A DNA stretch of 64,000 nucleotides from Okapia johnstoni (Eukaryota > Chordata > Mammalia > Artiodactyla > Giraffidae). A program made the position numbers and the translations under genes. The stretch is from positions 23,906,001 through 23,970,000 of the forward strand of contig CM044314.1 in the NCBI GenBank assembly GCA_024291935.2, read 5' to 3'. This document shows, piece after piece, positions 43,681 to 54,940 of the stretch. The notes beneath the pieces were generated by a model. That model searched no databases. It had not been told where the DNA came from and was given only the letters and a program-made list of their open reading frames with translations. Numbering within the stretch: position 1 is the first letter of the stretch; each line of letters starts with the position of its first letter.

Positions 43681-44754
43681 TTTGTTATGTTTGCAAATCA
43701 CACATAGTAACTTGTAGCAAACACCTCGTTACAGTAAATTTTGATAAAGAACTGAAGGAAGAAGTTAAAGAAGAAGAACTTAAGTTTAAAAGCACATTTT
43801 TTGAAAGAAGGAAACAAAACTGCAGAAAACTAACGGCAGCTGCTCTAATGATAAAGGGAAAGTGATTAGAATCCACACAGACAAGAGCCATATGGCGCAG
43901 TCACATTGGGTACATTGAGTAGATTTTAATAAAGAGGCTCTTTACAAAAATGAACATGGAGCGGGAAGCATACTGCAGTCCCCTCAGGGTAGAAATAGCA
44001 GGCTGTTGCCATCCCTAGATATGGAAGGAAAATACAACCCGGAGTCCTGGGAAGAGGGACTCATGCCTTCTATGGAGGGATGGAGCTAAAGGATTTACTA
44101 AGCAGCCATCAGTCCTTTCCTTTCCTCTCTGCTCCACCACCCTTTTTTCCCACTGCAGAACCCAATGGGAAGCTACTTGATGTAGTTCAAACCTGTCGAT
44201 CTCTTGGCACATAGAGCAAGGTAGCAAAGGGTGATGGCTGAATCTGGTGGGACAAAGGGGAAGTTCCTGTGTATGCAAAGGAAGAAAAAAGCATGTGGGA
44301 ATTTGACTATATTATGAAAGTAACCCCTGGGGGTTTTACAAACTGCACAATAAAACTTCTCATCCTAGATTTCTACATCTTGTCACCAAAAGGTTTCTGT
44401 GCTTCTGTATTATAGTCCTTTTCCAAACTATGTTTATAGGAAGAGTAAAGTTACTTTCCTATCAGCTTTTTCAAGTCATCACAAGGCAGATAAGCCACCA
44501 AAACCAGAGACACGGATGCATACAGATAATTTTAAGTGTAAAAGGCAATAAAGGATTGCTATGATTATTGGGGGAAAAGATCTCTCCAAACACAGAAGAA
44601 AAGGCAAATGGAAATCATTTTTTCAAGTCTTGGAGAAGAGTTACAGGAAAACCAGTGTATGTTTAACAAATAAGGATCCTTTCAAGAGAGAACAAGTAGA
44701 TACCTTGGAAATAACAATCAAGGGCAATAAATATTCAGATCTCAGCAGGGTAGA
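43681..44754. other. Unassigned sequence
   Basis: About 1.1 kb with no named repeat. Overlapping frames at 43674-43865 and 44015-44278 (minus) have no recognised domain. Confidence 0.45.
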
Positions 44755-44973
44755 GTGGGGGCTGGAGTCTGCCTGCTTAAGTTTTTTCTCCGCTCCATCG
44801 CTAACTGTCAGACTTGGAGCAAGTTTCTTTACTTCTCCATCTCAGTTCCTCATTTGTAAAATGGAGATAACAATAGCACCTCTCTCAAATGACTGTTTGG
44901 GGCATCAAAATGCATTAATTGTCATGAAGCACTCAGAGCAGGCCCGGCACACAGTCAGTGCTCAATAAACATT
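44755..44973 (+). mobile_element. MIR SINE, near full length
   Basis: Sense MIR with the diagnostic order: CTGGAGTCTGCCTGC, CAGACTTGGAGCAAG TTTCTTTAC, CTCATTTGTAAAATGGAGAT AACAATAG, GCCCGGCACACAGTCAGTGC TCAATAAACATT. It is the clearest MIR in the window. Confidence 0.85.
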
Positions 44974-45988
44974 AGCCCTTCTTGCCATGTATTTATTTTT
45001 GTGTCTAACTGAAGGATCACTGGGGTATAGTATACACATATGATGGGACGATTTGCAAGTTACCCCAATACTCTCTGTGTATAAGAAAGCAGGTTTGGGG
45101 GTGGGTGTGTGTGTGTGACAAGTATGGGTTGTAGGAGAGAATACAGAAAAATTTAAGACTGCTTCCAAAACCTGTAATTTCTGAGATACAAATAGGGCTG
45201 GAAGGATGTTACTATTGCAGGTAACTACCATACATCATTTTTGAAAGGTTAGATATAAAAAATAACAAACCTAAAGATATTACATTTCTCAGAGAACTTT
45301 CAGGTTCCCCACCATTTGTGTTGTTCAGTGCAACCTAGGCCCTGGGTGGGAAACTGCCCTCAGAGTAGAAAGCTCTCTGTGATATTTCGGGGGACTCAAG
45401 GGCAGTTTCTCTCATTTACTTCCCCTCCCTCCGGAGAACTGTCCCCACAAAAGACTGTGCAGCGCCATTGCTGTCACAAGGGTGGGAATGGCCCTGCCAC
45501 CACAGTGAGAGCACGTCAAATCATCAACTGCTGAGGTGACGCGGCAGCCTCGAGGTGTCCAGCAGCCACCATCACTGGGGCTACTCCAACAAGAGGCACC
45601 CGCAGAATGTCAGGCCAGGTGGATTTTGCTGCCCAGAAGCCCCTGTGCCTCCAGCACATCTGAGGTGAATGTGCTGAGAAGAAAGACAGGACATTTCCTT
45701 CCAGTAACTGGGGTTGGACTTCAGGCCTCCCAGTTCTGAGAGATCCTAAAATAATCCTGGTCATCTAGTGCTGGTTAAGAAAGCAATTCCCAGCTAAAGG
45801 CATACCCTCAACTATGAATTGTGTCTGCACTTTCTTCAAAAATCATTGTCTGTGTTGGAAATTTAAAACTGACGTCGAGGAGATTGGTGGCCCATTGTTT
45901 TCTCATTCCTTAGAGAACACGACCGGAGTTACTCACAGTGGTGTGCTAGACTGACTTGTAGGCCAAAAGTTACACTTGCTGAAATTTT
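44974..45988. other. Unassigned, partly GC-rich sequence
   Basis: A short GT run lies at 45104-45117. The stretch 45300-45770 is GC-richer and may be an old LTR or DNA-element remnant. Overlapping frames at 45316-45534, 45536-45739 and 45516-45764 (minus) carry no recognised domain. Confidence 0.45.
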
Positions 45989-46035
45989 TTTAAATTAATT
46001 TATTTATTTTAATTGGAGGCTAATTACTAAACCAT
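45989..46035 (-). mobile_element. 47-bp bovid L1 insertion
   Basis: TTTATTTATTTTAATTGGAG and GCTAATTACT are the extreme 3' end of bovid L1, reversed. The TSD TTGCTGAAATTTT (45976-45988) and TTGCAGAAATTTT (46036-46048) has one mismatch in 13. This is the shortest retrotransposition event I can support here. Confidence 0.82.
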
Positions 46036-46212
46036 TTGCAGAAATTTTATGAGCCTGTTTTACATACACATCTTTAAAAATAATCTTATCTGAAGTTATA
46101 ATTAAATCCTCTATAAACAGTAGTAATAAGTCTCAAAAATTCATCACTTTCTATTTTACAATTTTACCATTACGTCTGTTCTTAAAATTATTTGCGTCTA
46201 TTGTATCTATGT

Positions 46213-46485
46213 CGGAGAAGGCAATGGCAACCCACTCCTGTGCTCTTGCCTGGAAAATCCCATGGACGGAGGAGCCTGGTAGGCTGCAGTCCATGGGGTC
46301 GCTAGGAGTCAGACACGATTGAGGGTCTTCACTTTCACTTTTCACTTTGATGCATTGGAGAAAGAAATGGCAACCCACTCCACTGTTCTTGCCTGGAGAA
46401 TCCCAGGGATGGGGGAGCCTGGTGGGCTGCCATCTATGGGGTCACACAGAGTCGGACACGACTGAGGCGACTTAGCAGCAGCAGC
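46213..46485 (+). mobile_element. Bov-A2 SINE (dimer)
   Basis: Sense dimer starting CGGAGAAGGCAATGGC, with a TTCACTTTCACTTTTCACTT linker and an AGC tail. The TSD ATTGTATCTATGT (46200-46212) and ATTGTACCTATGT (46486-46498) has one mismatch. Low divergence, probably young. Confidence 0.96.
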
Positions 46486-46498
46486 ATTGTACCTATGT

Positions 46499-47564
46499 AA
46501 TGGAGATATTGTACACAAGTCTATATTCAGTGAAATCAGGATTGCAGCTTGATTAAGCTACCATGGGAGTATTTACTCCACAAAAATCAGTGTATATGAG
46601 CTGGTTGTTAAGCATTTACTAGGATGCCACACTGACATGTCCAGAACCAAGCAGGTTAGCACAGGGGGAAGTTTATATAATTTCTAGATAGGAATGCTGA
46701 AGAAAAGTGTGTAACTCCTTATTGTTTGTTTTTTTTTTCTGGGAAGAATTAAGGGCAGGATAAATTCAATTCAGGAAGGGTTTATTTAAGATGATTTCTT
46801 GTGTGTTCAGCACTAGAGTACATACTCAGCATGAATGCTTAAAATTATTTATGCAAACGATGCCTCTTTGTGGAGACAGGATTAAACGATTCACAGAAGA
46901 TTCTTCTTTCAATGAATCTATTCATCTACAAAGAAATACTTCATAAAAAGCCTAGTAGCCAAGATAATTGTTTTTCTCCAGATTGTTGAACTGCAACATC
47001 ATTTCTTCTATTTGCCATTCAAAACATTCAAGCCATTCAATGGGTCTGTTTGAGCTGTTCCTGGGACATAAACAGATTTTTGAAATGTAGATAATTGATG
47101 TTTGATGTAACACTTTCCTATTGCTTTAAAAATTATTTAGAGAACACAAATAAATTAACCCTCTTTTAGGAAACAATTCTCTTTCATTAAATTCTGTGCT
47201 TATAAGAGCTGTGTAATTCAGTTTCCAAGTTGGCATCACTACCTCCTTCCACTGAGCTACCAATGTACATAGCAAAATACAAGAGGAAAATCCCAATTAT
47301 GAGAAAAATTCTTCCCTTTGTTATAATCTGTTTCCTTTGCTGAACAATGACATAATCTTAATAGCTTAATCTTTCATTTTATTAGAAAGATTCTGTCTGT
47401 GCGCACAACTGTGGAATGGATTTAAAGACGCTGCTGTTAATGTGAAGTGGCCAAAATCTCTTGGTGGTGTTTTTAAAGGCCAGAAAATGGGCAGAGATAG
47501 GGTCTGTCAACAGTGAGCCATTTGAGTATAGATGCTAGAGGATTTAATGTTTGAAAATCAAGCA
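46499..47564. other. Repeat-free unassigned sequence
   Basis: About 1.07 kb between repeats with no named element and no gene, rich in AT words such as TTAAAAATTATTTAG and ATAATTGATGTTTGATG. It could hold constrained noncoding sequence. Confidence 0.45.
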
Positions 47565-47997
47565 ACTCACTATATTAATAGGAAAAAAAGGCAATTTGAT
47601 GTCAAAAATGCAGGAAAAAACACTTGACAAAAAAAAAAGTAAATTTTAGCCAGACTGACAAAGAAAAAAGGACAAAAGCCATAAATTACCAATATCACAA
47701 ATCAGAAAGTGGATATCATCACAGATTACACAGACACAAAACATAAAATAATGGAATATTATGGAAAACTTCTGATAACACATATTACAATTTAAATTAA
47801 GTAGAAAAATGCCTTGAAGGACATAAACTACCAAAACTCACTCTAGAAGAAACTGATAATTTGAACAGTGCTATATCCATGAAAGAACTGAAAATTGAAT
47901 TTAGAGTTAAAATCTCCCTCAAAGAACCCCACGCCCAGATGGCACTGGTAGTGAATTCTACATTAACTATTTCAGAAAATGTAAGAGTATGGGACTA

Positions 47998-48147
47998 GAG
48001 GGTGGGATGCAGAGGGAGATGGGAGGGAGCTCAAGAGGGAGGGGATATATGTACACCTAAGGCTGATTCATACTAATGTTTGGCAGAAACCAACACAATT
48101 CTGTAAAGCAATTATCCTTCAATTAAAAAATAAATTAATTAAAAAAA
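47998..48147 (+). mobile_element. Bovid L1 3' end, short insertion
   Basis: About 150 bp: GGGATGCAGAGGGAGATGGG, AGGGGATATATGTACACC, GGCTGATTCATAC, then AAGCAATTATCC and an A-rich end. It interrupts the old L1 at a point where the old L1 resumes after it. No clear TSD. Confidence 0.8.
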
Positions 48148-48460
48148 AGAATAGGGGAAAATTCCTAGCTCACTTTATGAGGACAGTTTTACCCTATAAC
48201 AAAACCAGACAAAGACAGTATGAGAAAATAAAATTATCGACCAACTGCCCCCATGATCACAGATGAAAAATACTTTAAAAAAATCTAGCAAAATGAATCT
48301 AGAAATACTAAAACAGGATAATATATCATGACAAAACAAGGATGCCTATTCTCACTCCTCAAAATCTACACTGAGATTCTAGCCAATAAAATATGGCAAG
48401 GAAAAGAAATTAAAATATATCAACTGGAAGGGTAGATGCAAAACTGTCCTTATCTGGAGA

Positions 48461-48516
48461 AAACATGTTTTTGTAGAAAGTCCTACGGAAACACGTTTTT
48501 GTAGAAAGTCCTAAGG
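48461..48516. repeat. 28-bp tandem duplication
   Basis: Two copies at 48461-48488 and 48489-48516 share ATGTTTTTGTAGAAAGTCCT-type sequence with two mismatches. Local duplication within old L1. Confidence 0.9.
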
Positions 48517-48650
48517 TATGTAGATAAAAAGATGCTAGAATAAATAAATAAATTTAGTAAGACTGCAGAATATGAGGAAATACATACAAAAAACAATTTT
48601 CCAGTCTCTAGTCCAGATAAACTGTCATAGAACTCCTTTTTCCCTGCTTC

Positions 48651-49200
48651 TACCCACTTAATACAACTCAGAACTCTTTAAATAACAACAGAGGACACCA
48701 AAAAGAACTCTGAAATAAGGTAAGAATGACAGAGTGGTTTGGGACTGAAGGACAGGGGTAACAATATTACAGCAGGGTGTCTCATGACTTCTTCCTCCAC
48801 CCAACAGAACAAAGTGACCCAGGTCTGGCATTCTCCAACACTCAGCTTATCAACACAAGGAAACCCTGGTAGACACATTTCTCTTCTGGACTGAATGAGA
48901 TTCCTACCAAGAACATTAAGTAGTCCAGCAGCACCAGCAAGGGAGACCAACCAGGAGACCACTTTTAAAATGGCTAAAGAAACTCTCTCAAACAGAAAGA
49001 AAATGATAAAACAAGGTATACTAGAAATTCAGGGAAGAAGAAAAAACAATTAAAATAGGAGAAAATTATTATATTAAATATACCCTCCTCCTCATTAATT
49101 TTGTACATAATATTGATTATAAAAGAAAAATTATAGACAAGTTATTTGTAGGGAAGTTATATACAAAAAGACATAAGTGAATGTAAGGTATCTATACTTC
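48651..49200. other. Unassigned sequence
   Basis: No clear repeat; possibly the diverged 5' part of the L1 that follows. A minus frame at 48678-48962 shows no recognised domain. Confidence 0.4.
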
Positions 49201-51128
49201 ACCCAAGGTGGTAAAATGGTGATACCAAAGTACTGCAGTAATTCATACATCTTAATACCAAGACCAACCTTGGAGAAAATTACACCCCAAACCCCTCAAA
49301 AACACTATAAATAAACCAACGTGGAATCCTAAAAATGTTTAATCTATGCGAAGGATTGAAAAGGGAAATAAAAGAGAGAGGAAGAGGAAACAAACTATAA
49401 AAATATATTCATGTAACGTGAATGAGATAAATATACCCCCCAAAAGGCAGAAATTGAGCAGGTTAAAATGTAACATTATTAATATAAACTGTGTGTCTGT
49501 TTACAAGAAACTCATCTTAAACTCAACATATGTGGGTTGCAAGTAAAATGGTGGAAAATAACATACCATGTAAACATTTCTAACAAGGTATGAGTAATTA
49601 TACAAATATCAGATTAAGTAGATTTCAAAGCAAAGAAACTTACTAAAAATGAAGAGGAACATTACATAGTAATTAAAGGGCCAATCCACCAGAAAGACAT
49701 CATAATTCTAATTGTGTGCTCAACAGAAAACAGAGACTCAAAATTTATGATACAAAAACAATCGAGTTGAAACTTGAAAGAGGAAAATCCTATAATATAA
49801 GGATTCTTCAACCCCTTTGCAGCAACTGATAGAGCTACTAGAGAAAAAATCAGCTAGGATATAAAAGCATAACACGATCAACTAACAGAATCTAATTATT
49901 AAACATATACAGAATGTTACAACCAACAACAGCACATTACACATTTTTTTCCATTGCCATCAAACATTCACCAAGACCATATTCTAGGCCACAAAACAAG
50001 CCTCAACAAATTGAAAATGATTATAATCATACATAATATATTCTCTGACCACAACAGAATCAAACTAGAAATTTACAACAGAAAGAAAATAGGCAAGTCT
50101 CTAAATACATGGAAATTAAACAACAACTTCTACATAATCCATGGGTCAAATACGATGTTTGTAGGAAATTAAAACTGAATGAAAATAAAAATAAAACATT
50201 TCAAGATATGTGGGAGGGAGCTCAATAGTTCTGAGAGAGAAATTTATTGCACTAAATGCTTATATTGTGGGGGGGGAGTCTTAAGTCAATAACCAAGGTT
50301 CCTAACTCAGGAAGAACAAAATAAATTCAAAGCAAACACAAGGAAATAATAGATAAGAACAGAAATCAATAATTGAAAGCAGGAAAACAACAGGAAAAAA
50401 CTCAGCAAGACCAAAAAAACATTGCTTCCTTGAAAATATTGATAAATTGACAAACCTCTATCAAGACTGACAAAAAAAAAAAGAGAAAAGTTACACAAAT
50501 TAGTAAGTAATAACAAAAATTAAACAGAGGGTATGACCATAGATCCTTCTTTTAGTCTGTTTGGAATGTTAAAACAAAAATACCATAGACTGGGTGGATT
50601 ATAAACATCAAACATTCATTTCTTTCAGTGCTAGATGGCGAGAAGTCAGGATCAAGGTGTCAGCAGATCCAGTCTGGGAAGGAACTTCCTAGTTCATGAG
50701 TGGCTTTTTTTTCATTGTGTCTTCACATGGCAGAAGGGGCAAGGGAGCAATCTGGGGTCTCCTTTATAAGGGCATTGTTTCCATTTATGAAGGCTCCACC
50801 CTCATGACTTAATCACCTCCCAATACTATCACTTAAAAGGGGTCAGGACTTCAATATTTGAATTTGGGGGGGAAACAAACATACAGTCTATTACAGTCCT
50901 GAAGGCTTCAGAATGACAAGGGAATGACTTTTATGTTAAAATTGACAAATTACATGAAATGGAGCAACTTTTTGAATAATACAAACTACTACAACTCATC
51001 CAATATGAAATAGATAACTTGAATCATCTTATAACCATGAAGGAACTTCAATTCATAATTTAAAATCTCCTGAAAAAAAGAGGAAAAGGTCCAGTTGGTT
51101 TAATTGCAAAATTTACTAAACATTATAT
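49201..51128 (+). mobile_element. Old L1 ORF2, sense, split by MLT1
   Basis: Endonuclease and linker regions of an old L1: AGGCAGAAATTGAGCAGG, CAAGAAACTCATCTTAAAC, CACCAAGACCATATTC, TTCTCTGACCACAAC, CATGGAAATTAAACAACAAC, ATAACCAAGG. After the LTR it continues with AAATTGACAAATTACATG and AAGGTCCAGTTGG. Many stops. Confidence 0.68.
50547..50895 (-). mobile_element. MLT1-type (ERVL-MaLR) solo LTR
   Basis: Reads as an MLT1 LTR in reverse: AGTCTGTTTGGAATG, CATAGACTGGGTGGATTATA, CACATGGCAGAAGGGGC, TCATGACTTAATCACCTCCC, ending near CAGTCTATTACA. About 350 bp, with no internal coding sequence. It interrupts the old L1, so it is younger than that L1. Confidence 0.85.
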
Positions 51129-52909
51129 GCAGAGTTCCAGAAAACTGCAAGAAGAGATAAAGGCTTTCTTAAATGAACAATGCAAAGAAATAGAGGAAAA
51201 CAATAGAATGGGAAAGACTAGAAATCTTTTCAAGAAAACTGGAGCTATCAAGGGAACATTTCATGCAAGGATGGGCACAATACATATTGAAACAGTAAGG
51301 ACCTACCAGAAGCAGAAGAGACTAAGAAGTAATGATAAGAATACATAAAAGAACTATACAAGAAAAATTTTGATGAGCCAGATAAACACAAAGGTGTGGT
51401 CACTCACTTAGAGGCAGACATCCTGGAGTGTAAAGTCAAGTGGGCCTTAGGAAACATTACGATGAAAAAAGAGAGTGGAGGTGATGAAATTCTAGTTGAG
51501 CTATTTCAAATTCTAAAGGGTGACAAAGGTAAAGTGCTTCACTCAGTATGTCAGGAGGTTTGGAAAATTCAGCAGTGGACACAGGAATGGAAAAGGTCAG
51601 TTTTCATTCCAATCCCAAAGAAGGGCAATGCCAAACAATGTTTAATTGTACTCCTTTCACATGCTAGCAAGATAATGCTCAAAATCCTTCAGGCTAGGCT
51701 TCAGCAGTATGTGAACCAAGAACTTCCAGATGTACAAGCTGGATTTAGAAAAGGCAGAGGAATCAAAGATCAAATTGCCAACATTCACTGGATCATTGAG
51801 AAAGCAAGAGAGTTCCTGAAAAAATCTAATTCTGCTTAGTTGATTAAGTCACCAAACCCTGTGACTATGTGGACCAGGACAAACTGTGGAAAATTCTTAA
51901 AGAGATGGGGGTACCAGATCATCTTACCTGTCTCCTGAGAAACCAGTATGCAGCTCAAGAAGCAACAGTTAGAACCAGACATGGGACAACAAACTTGTTC
52001 CAAATTGGGAAAGGAGTATGTCAAGGCTGTATATTGTCATCCTGCTGATTTAACTTCTATGCAGAGTATATCACATGGAATGACAGGCTGGATCAGTCAC
52101 AAGCTGGAATCAATATTGCTGGGAGAAATATCAACAATCTCAGATTATGCAGAAGATACCACTCTAATGGCAGAAAATGAAGAGGAACTAACAAGTATCT
52201 TGATGAAGGTGAAAGAGGAAAATGAAAAAGCTCTCTTAAAACTCAACATTAAATAAACTAAGATCAAGGCATATGGTCCCATCACTTCATGACAAATAGA
52301 AGGGGAAAAAGTAGAAGCAGTGACAGATTTTATTTTATTGGGCTCCAAAATCACTGTGAATGATGACTGTAGCCATGAAATTAAAAGACGGCTGCTCTGT
52401 AGAAGGAAAACTATGACAAACCCAGATAGCATATTGAAAAGCAGAGACATCACTTTGCCAACAAAGGTCTGTTAGTCAAAGCTATGGTTTTTCCAGTAGT
52501 CATGTGCAGATGTGAGTTGGAACATAAAGAAGGCTGAGCACCAAAGAATTGATGCTTTTGAACTGTGGTGCTACAGAAGACTCTTGAGAGTCACTTAGAC
52601 AGCAAGGAGATCAAACCAGTCAATCCTAAAATAAATCAACCTGGAATATTCATTGAAAGGACTGATACTGAAGCTCCAATACTTTCGCAATATGAAGTGA
52701 AGAGCCAACTCATTGGAAAACACCCTAATGCTGGGAAAGACTGAAGGCAAAAGGAGAAGGGGAGGCAGAGGATTATAGCATCACTGAGTCAATGGACATG
52801 AATTTGAGCAAACTCCAGGAGATACTGGAAGACAGAGGAGCCTGGCGTGCTGCAGTCCATGGGGTCACAAAGAGTTGGATGCAACTTAGATACTGAACAG
52901 CAACAATGA
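51129..52909 (+). mobile_element. BovB LINE, 5'-truncated, long
   Basis: About 1.8 kb, from the linker after the endonuclease (counterpart of AEFQRIARRDKKA) through RT to the 3' tail. The frame at 51396-51839 keeps 147 residues with FIPIPKKGNAK and AGFRKGRG. Motif A is damaged (KPCDYVDQ near 51855) and motif C reads YAED at 52146-52157. The C-terminal part has many indels. Not functional. Confidence 0.94.
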
Positions 52910-53272
52910 CTAAAGATTGTATAAACCAATTCTCTGTAATTTATTAATCAATTTTTATTGGAGTATAGTTGCTTTACAATATTGTGTTAGATTCTTCTGT
53001 ACATCAAAATGAATCAGCTGTGTATATCCATATATCCCCTCTTTTTTTGTTTTCCTTCCTATTTATGTTCCACAGAGCATTGAATAGAGTTCCCTACACT
53101 ACACTGTAGGTTCTCATTAGCTATCTATTTTATATAATTGTAGTATATATATGTCAATACCAATCGTACAATTTATCCCACCCACTCTCCCTCCTTGGTA
53201 TCCATTTATTATTTCTCTTCATCTGTGTCTCTATTTCTGCTTTGTAAATAAGATCATCTGTATCATTTTTCT

Positions 53273-53548
53273 GCTGCTGCTGCTGCTAAGTCACTTCAGT
53301 CGTGTCCGACTCTGTGCGACCCCATAGATGGCAGCCCACCGGGCTCCTCCGTCCCTGGGATTCTCCAGGCAAGAACACTGGAGTGGGTTGCCATTTCCTT
53401 CTCCAATACATTTAAGTGAAAAGTGAAAGTGAAGTCGCTCAGTCGTGTCTGACTCTTCGCGAGCCCATGGACTGCAGCCTACCAGTCTCCTCTGTCCATG
53501 GGATTTTCCAGGCAAGAATACTGGAGTGGGATGACATTGCCTTCTCTG
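53273..53548 (-). mobile_element. Bov-A2 SINE (dimer)
   Basis: Antisense dimer opening with a (GCT)n tail, with the AAGTGAAAAGTGAAAGTGAAG linker. The TSD GTATCATTTTTCT is exact at 53260-53272 and 53549-53561. Low divergence. Confidence 0.97.
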
Positions 53549-53877
53549 GTATCATTTTTCTAAATTCCACCAAAAAATCAGTATTATACGATATTTGTTT
53601 TTCTCTCTCTGGATTACTTCTCTCTGTATGACAGTCTTTAGGTCCATCCACATCTCTGCAAATGGCACAAGTTTTTTCCCTTTGATGGCTGAGTAATATT
53701 CCATGGTATATATGTACCACATCTTCTTTATCCATTCTTCTACTGGTGGATGTTTAGGTTTCTTCCACGTCCTGACTATTGTAAATGTGCTGCAATGAAC
53801 ATTGGGGTGCATGTACCTTCTCAAATTATGGTTTTCTCTGGGCATATGTCCAGGAGTGGGATTGCTAGATCATAGTG

Positions 53878-54030
53878 TGAAAGTGAAAGTGTTAGTCGCT
53901 CAGTCATCTCTGATTCTTTGTGACCCCATAGACTATAGCCCACCAAGCTCTTCCGTCCATGGAATTTTCCAGGGAAGAACGCTGGAGAGAGTAGCCATTC
54001 CCTTCTCCAGGGAATCTTCCTGACCCAGGA
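53878..54030 (-). mobile_element. Bov-tA SINE, head-truncated
   Basis: Antisense; includes the tail (GAAAGTGTTAGTCGCTCAG) and centre but stops at CTGACCCAGG, before the tRNA-like head. The TSD AGATCATAGTG is exact at 53867-53877 and 54031-54041, so the missing head reflects 5' truncation at insertion, not later loss. Confidence 0.95.
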
Positions 54031-54693
54031 AGATCATAGTGAAGGTAAATCATAGGGCACCTTTTTTTTAGTTTTTTAGGGACCCTCCATATGGTTCTCC
54101 GTAGTGATTGTATCAATTTACATTCCCACCAAGAATTTGAAGGGTTCCTTTTTCTCTATACCCTCTGCAGCACTTGCTGTTTGTAGATTTTTTGCTGATG
54201 GCCATTCTCATTGGTGGAGATGAGACCTTATCATAGTTTGATTTGGATTTCTCTAATAACTAGGGATGTTGAGCATCTTTCCATGTGTTTGAGCATCTAT
54301 ATGTCTTCTTTGGAGAAATGTCTATTTAGGTCTATTTTTTGGATTGAGTTGCTTGTTGTTTCTTTTACATTGAGCTGCATGAGCTGTTTATATATTTTGG
54401 AGTTTAAACCTTTGTCAGTTACTTCATTCTCAAATATTTTCTTCCATTCTGAAGGTTGTCTTTTTATCTTGATTAAGTTTTCTATTTTATGTTTAACTAG
54501 ATCCCATGTGTTTATTTTTGTTTTTATTCTCATTACTCTAGGAGGTGGGACAAAAAAGACCTTGCTGAAACTTATGTCAGAGTGTGTTCTATGTTTTTCT
54601 CTGAGAGTTTTATAGTGTCTAGCCTTACATTTAGATCTTTAATCCATTTTGAGTTTATTTTTATGGCTGGTGTTTATATTTGCTTTTTTTTTT

Positions 54694-54940
54694 CATTTTT
54701 ATTTCAGCTTTTTCTGCTATGATCTTTTTGAGTTTTTCCTTCTAATAACTTTGTGTTTTGTTGTTCTTCTTTCTCTCATTGCCTTAAGTGTAAGTTTAGG
54801 TTGGTTTTTTTTTTTTTTTTGAGATTTTGTTTCTTGAGGTAAGACTGTATTGTTATAAACTTCCGTTTTATAACTGCTTTTGTTGCATCCTGTAAGCTTG
54901 GGGACATTATGTTTTCAGGCTTGATTGCCTTTACAATTGA
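54694..54940 (-). mobile_element. L1 ORF2 piece, antisense
   Basis: GTAAGTTTAGGTTGG and TTCTTGAGGTAAGACTGTA TTG, then TAACTGCTTTTGTTGCATCC are L1 RT-region sequence in reverse, from further 5' than the neighbouring L1. It could be the same L1 with a deletion, or a second one. Confidence 0.6.

Larger units (their letters stand above)
47565..48650 (+). mobile_element. Old L1 ORF2 pieces, sense, rearranged
   Basis: Short RT-like part at 47565-47632, then an earlier ORF2 part (CCAGACTGACAAAGAAAAAAG, CATAAACTACCAAAACTCAC, CCAGATGGCACTGG). After an L1 3' end insertion it continues (CACTTTATGAGGACAG, AAAACCAGACAAAGAC). The order is not simple, so deletion or two copies are involved. Confidence 0.6.
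52944..54693 (-). mobile_element. Bovid-type L1, antisense, 5'-truncated
   Basis: Reversed L1 3' UTR (GTTGCTTTACAATATTGTG, GAATCAGCTGTGTATATC) and then ORF2 C-terminus (GGCTGAGTAATATTCCATGG, GAACATTGGGGTGCATG, ATTCTGAAGGTTGTC). Minus frames at 53552-53845 and 54297-54533 are ORF2 pieces. Two SINEs interrupt it. More diverged than the L1 at 30098. Confidence 0.85.

Noticed and set aside
43674..43865. A Glu/Lys-rich 63-codon frame
   Set aside because: Low complexity, overlapped by an antisense frame, and no similarity I can name.
44561..44968. A 135-codon frame
   Set aside because: Its second half is a sense MIR element and the first half is unassigned; no exon signals. Chance read-through.
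45316..45764. GC-richer patch considered as a CpG island or exon
   Set aside because: CpG is sparse and frames on both strands overlap without any domain.
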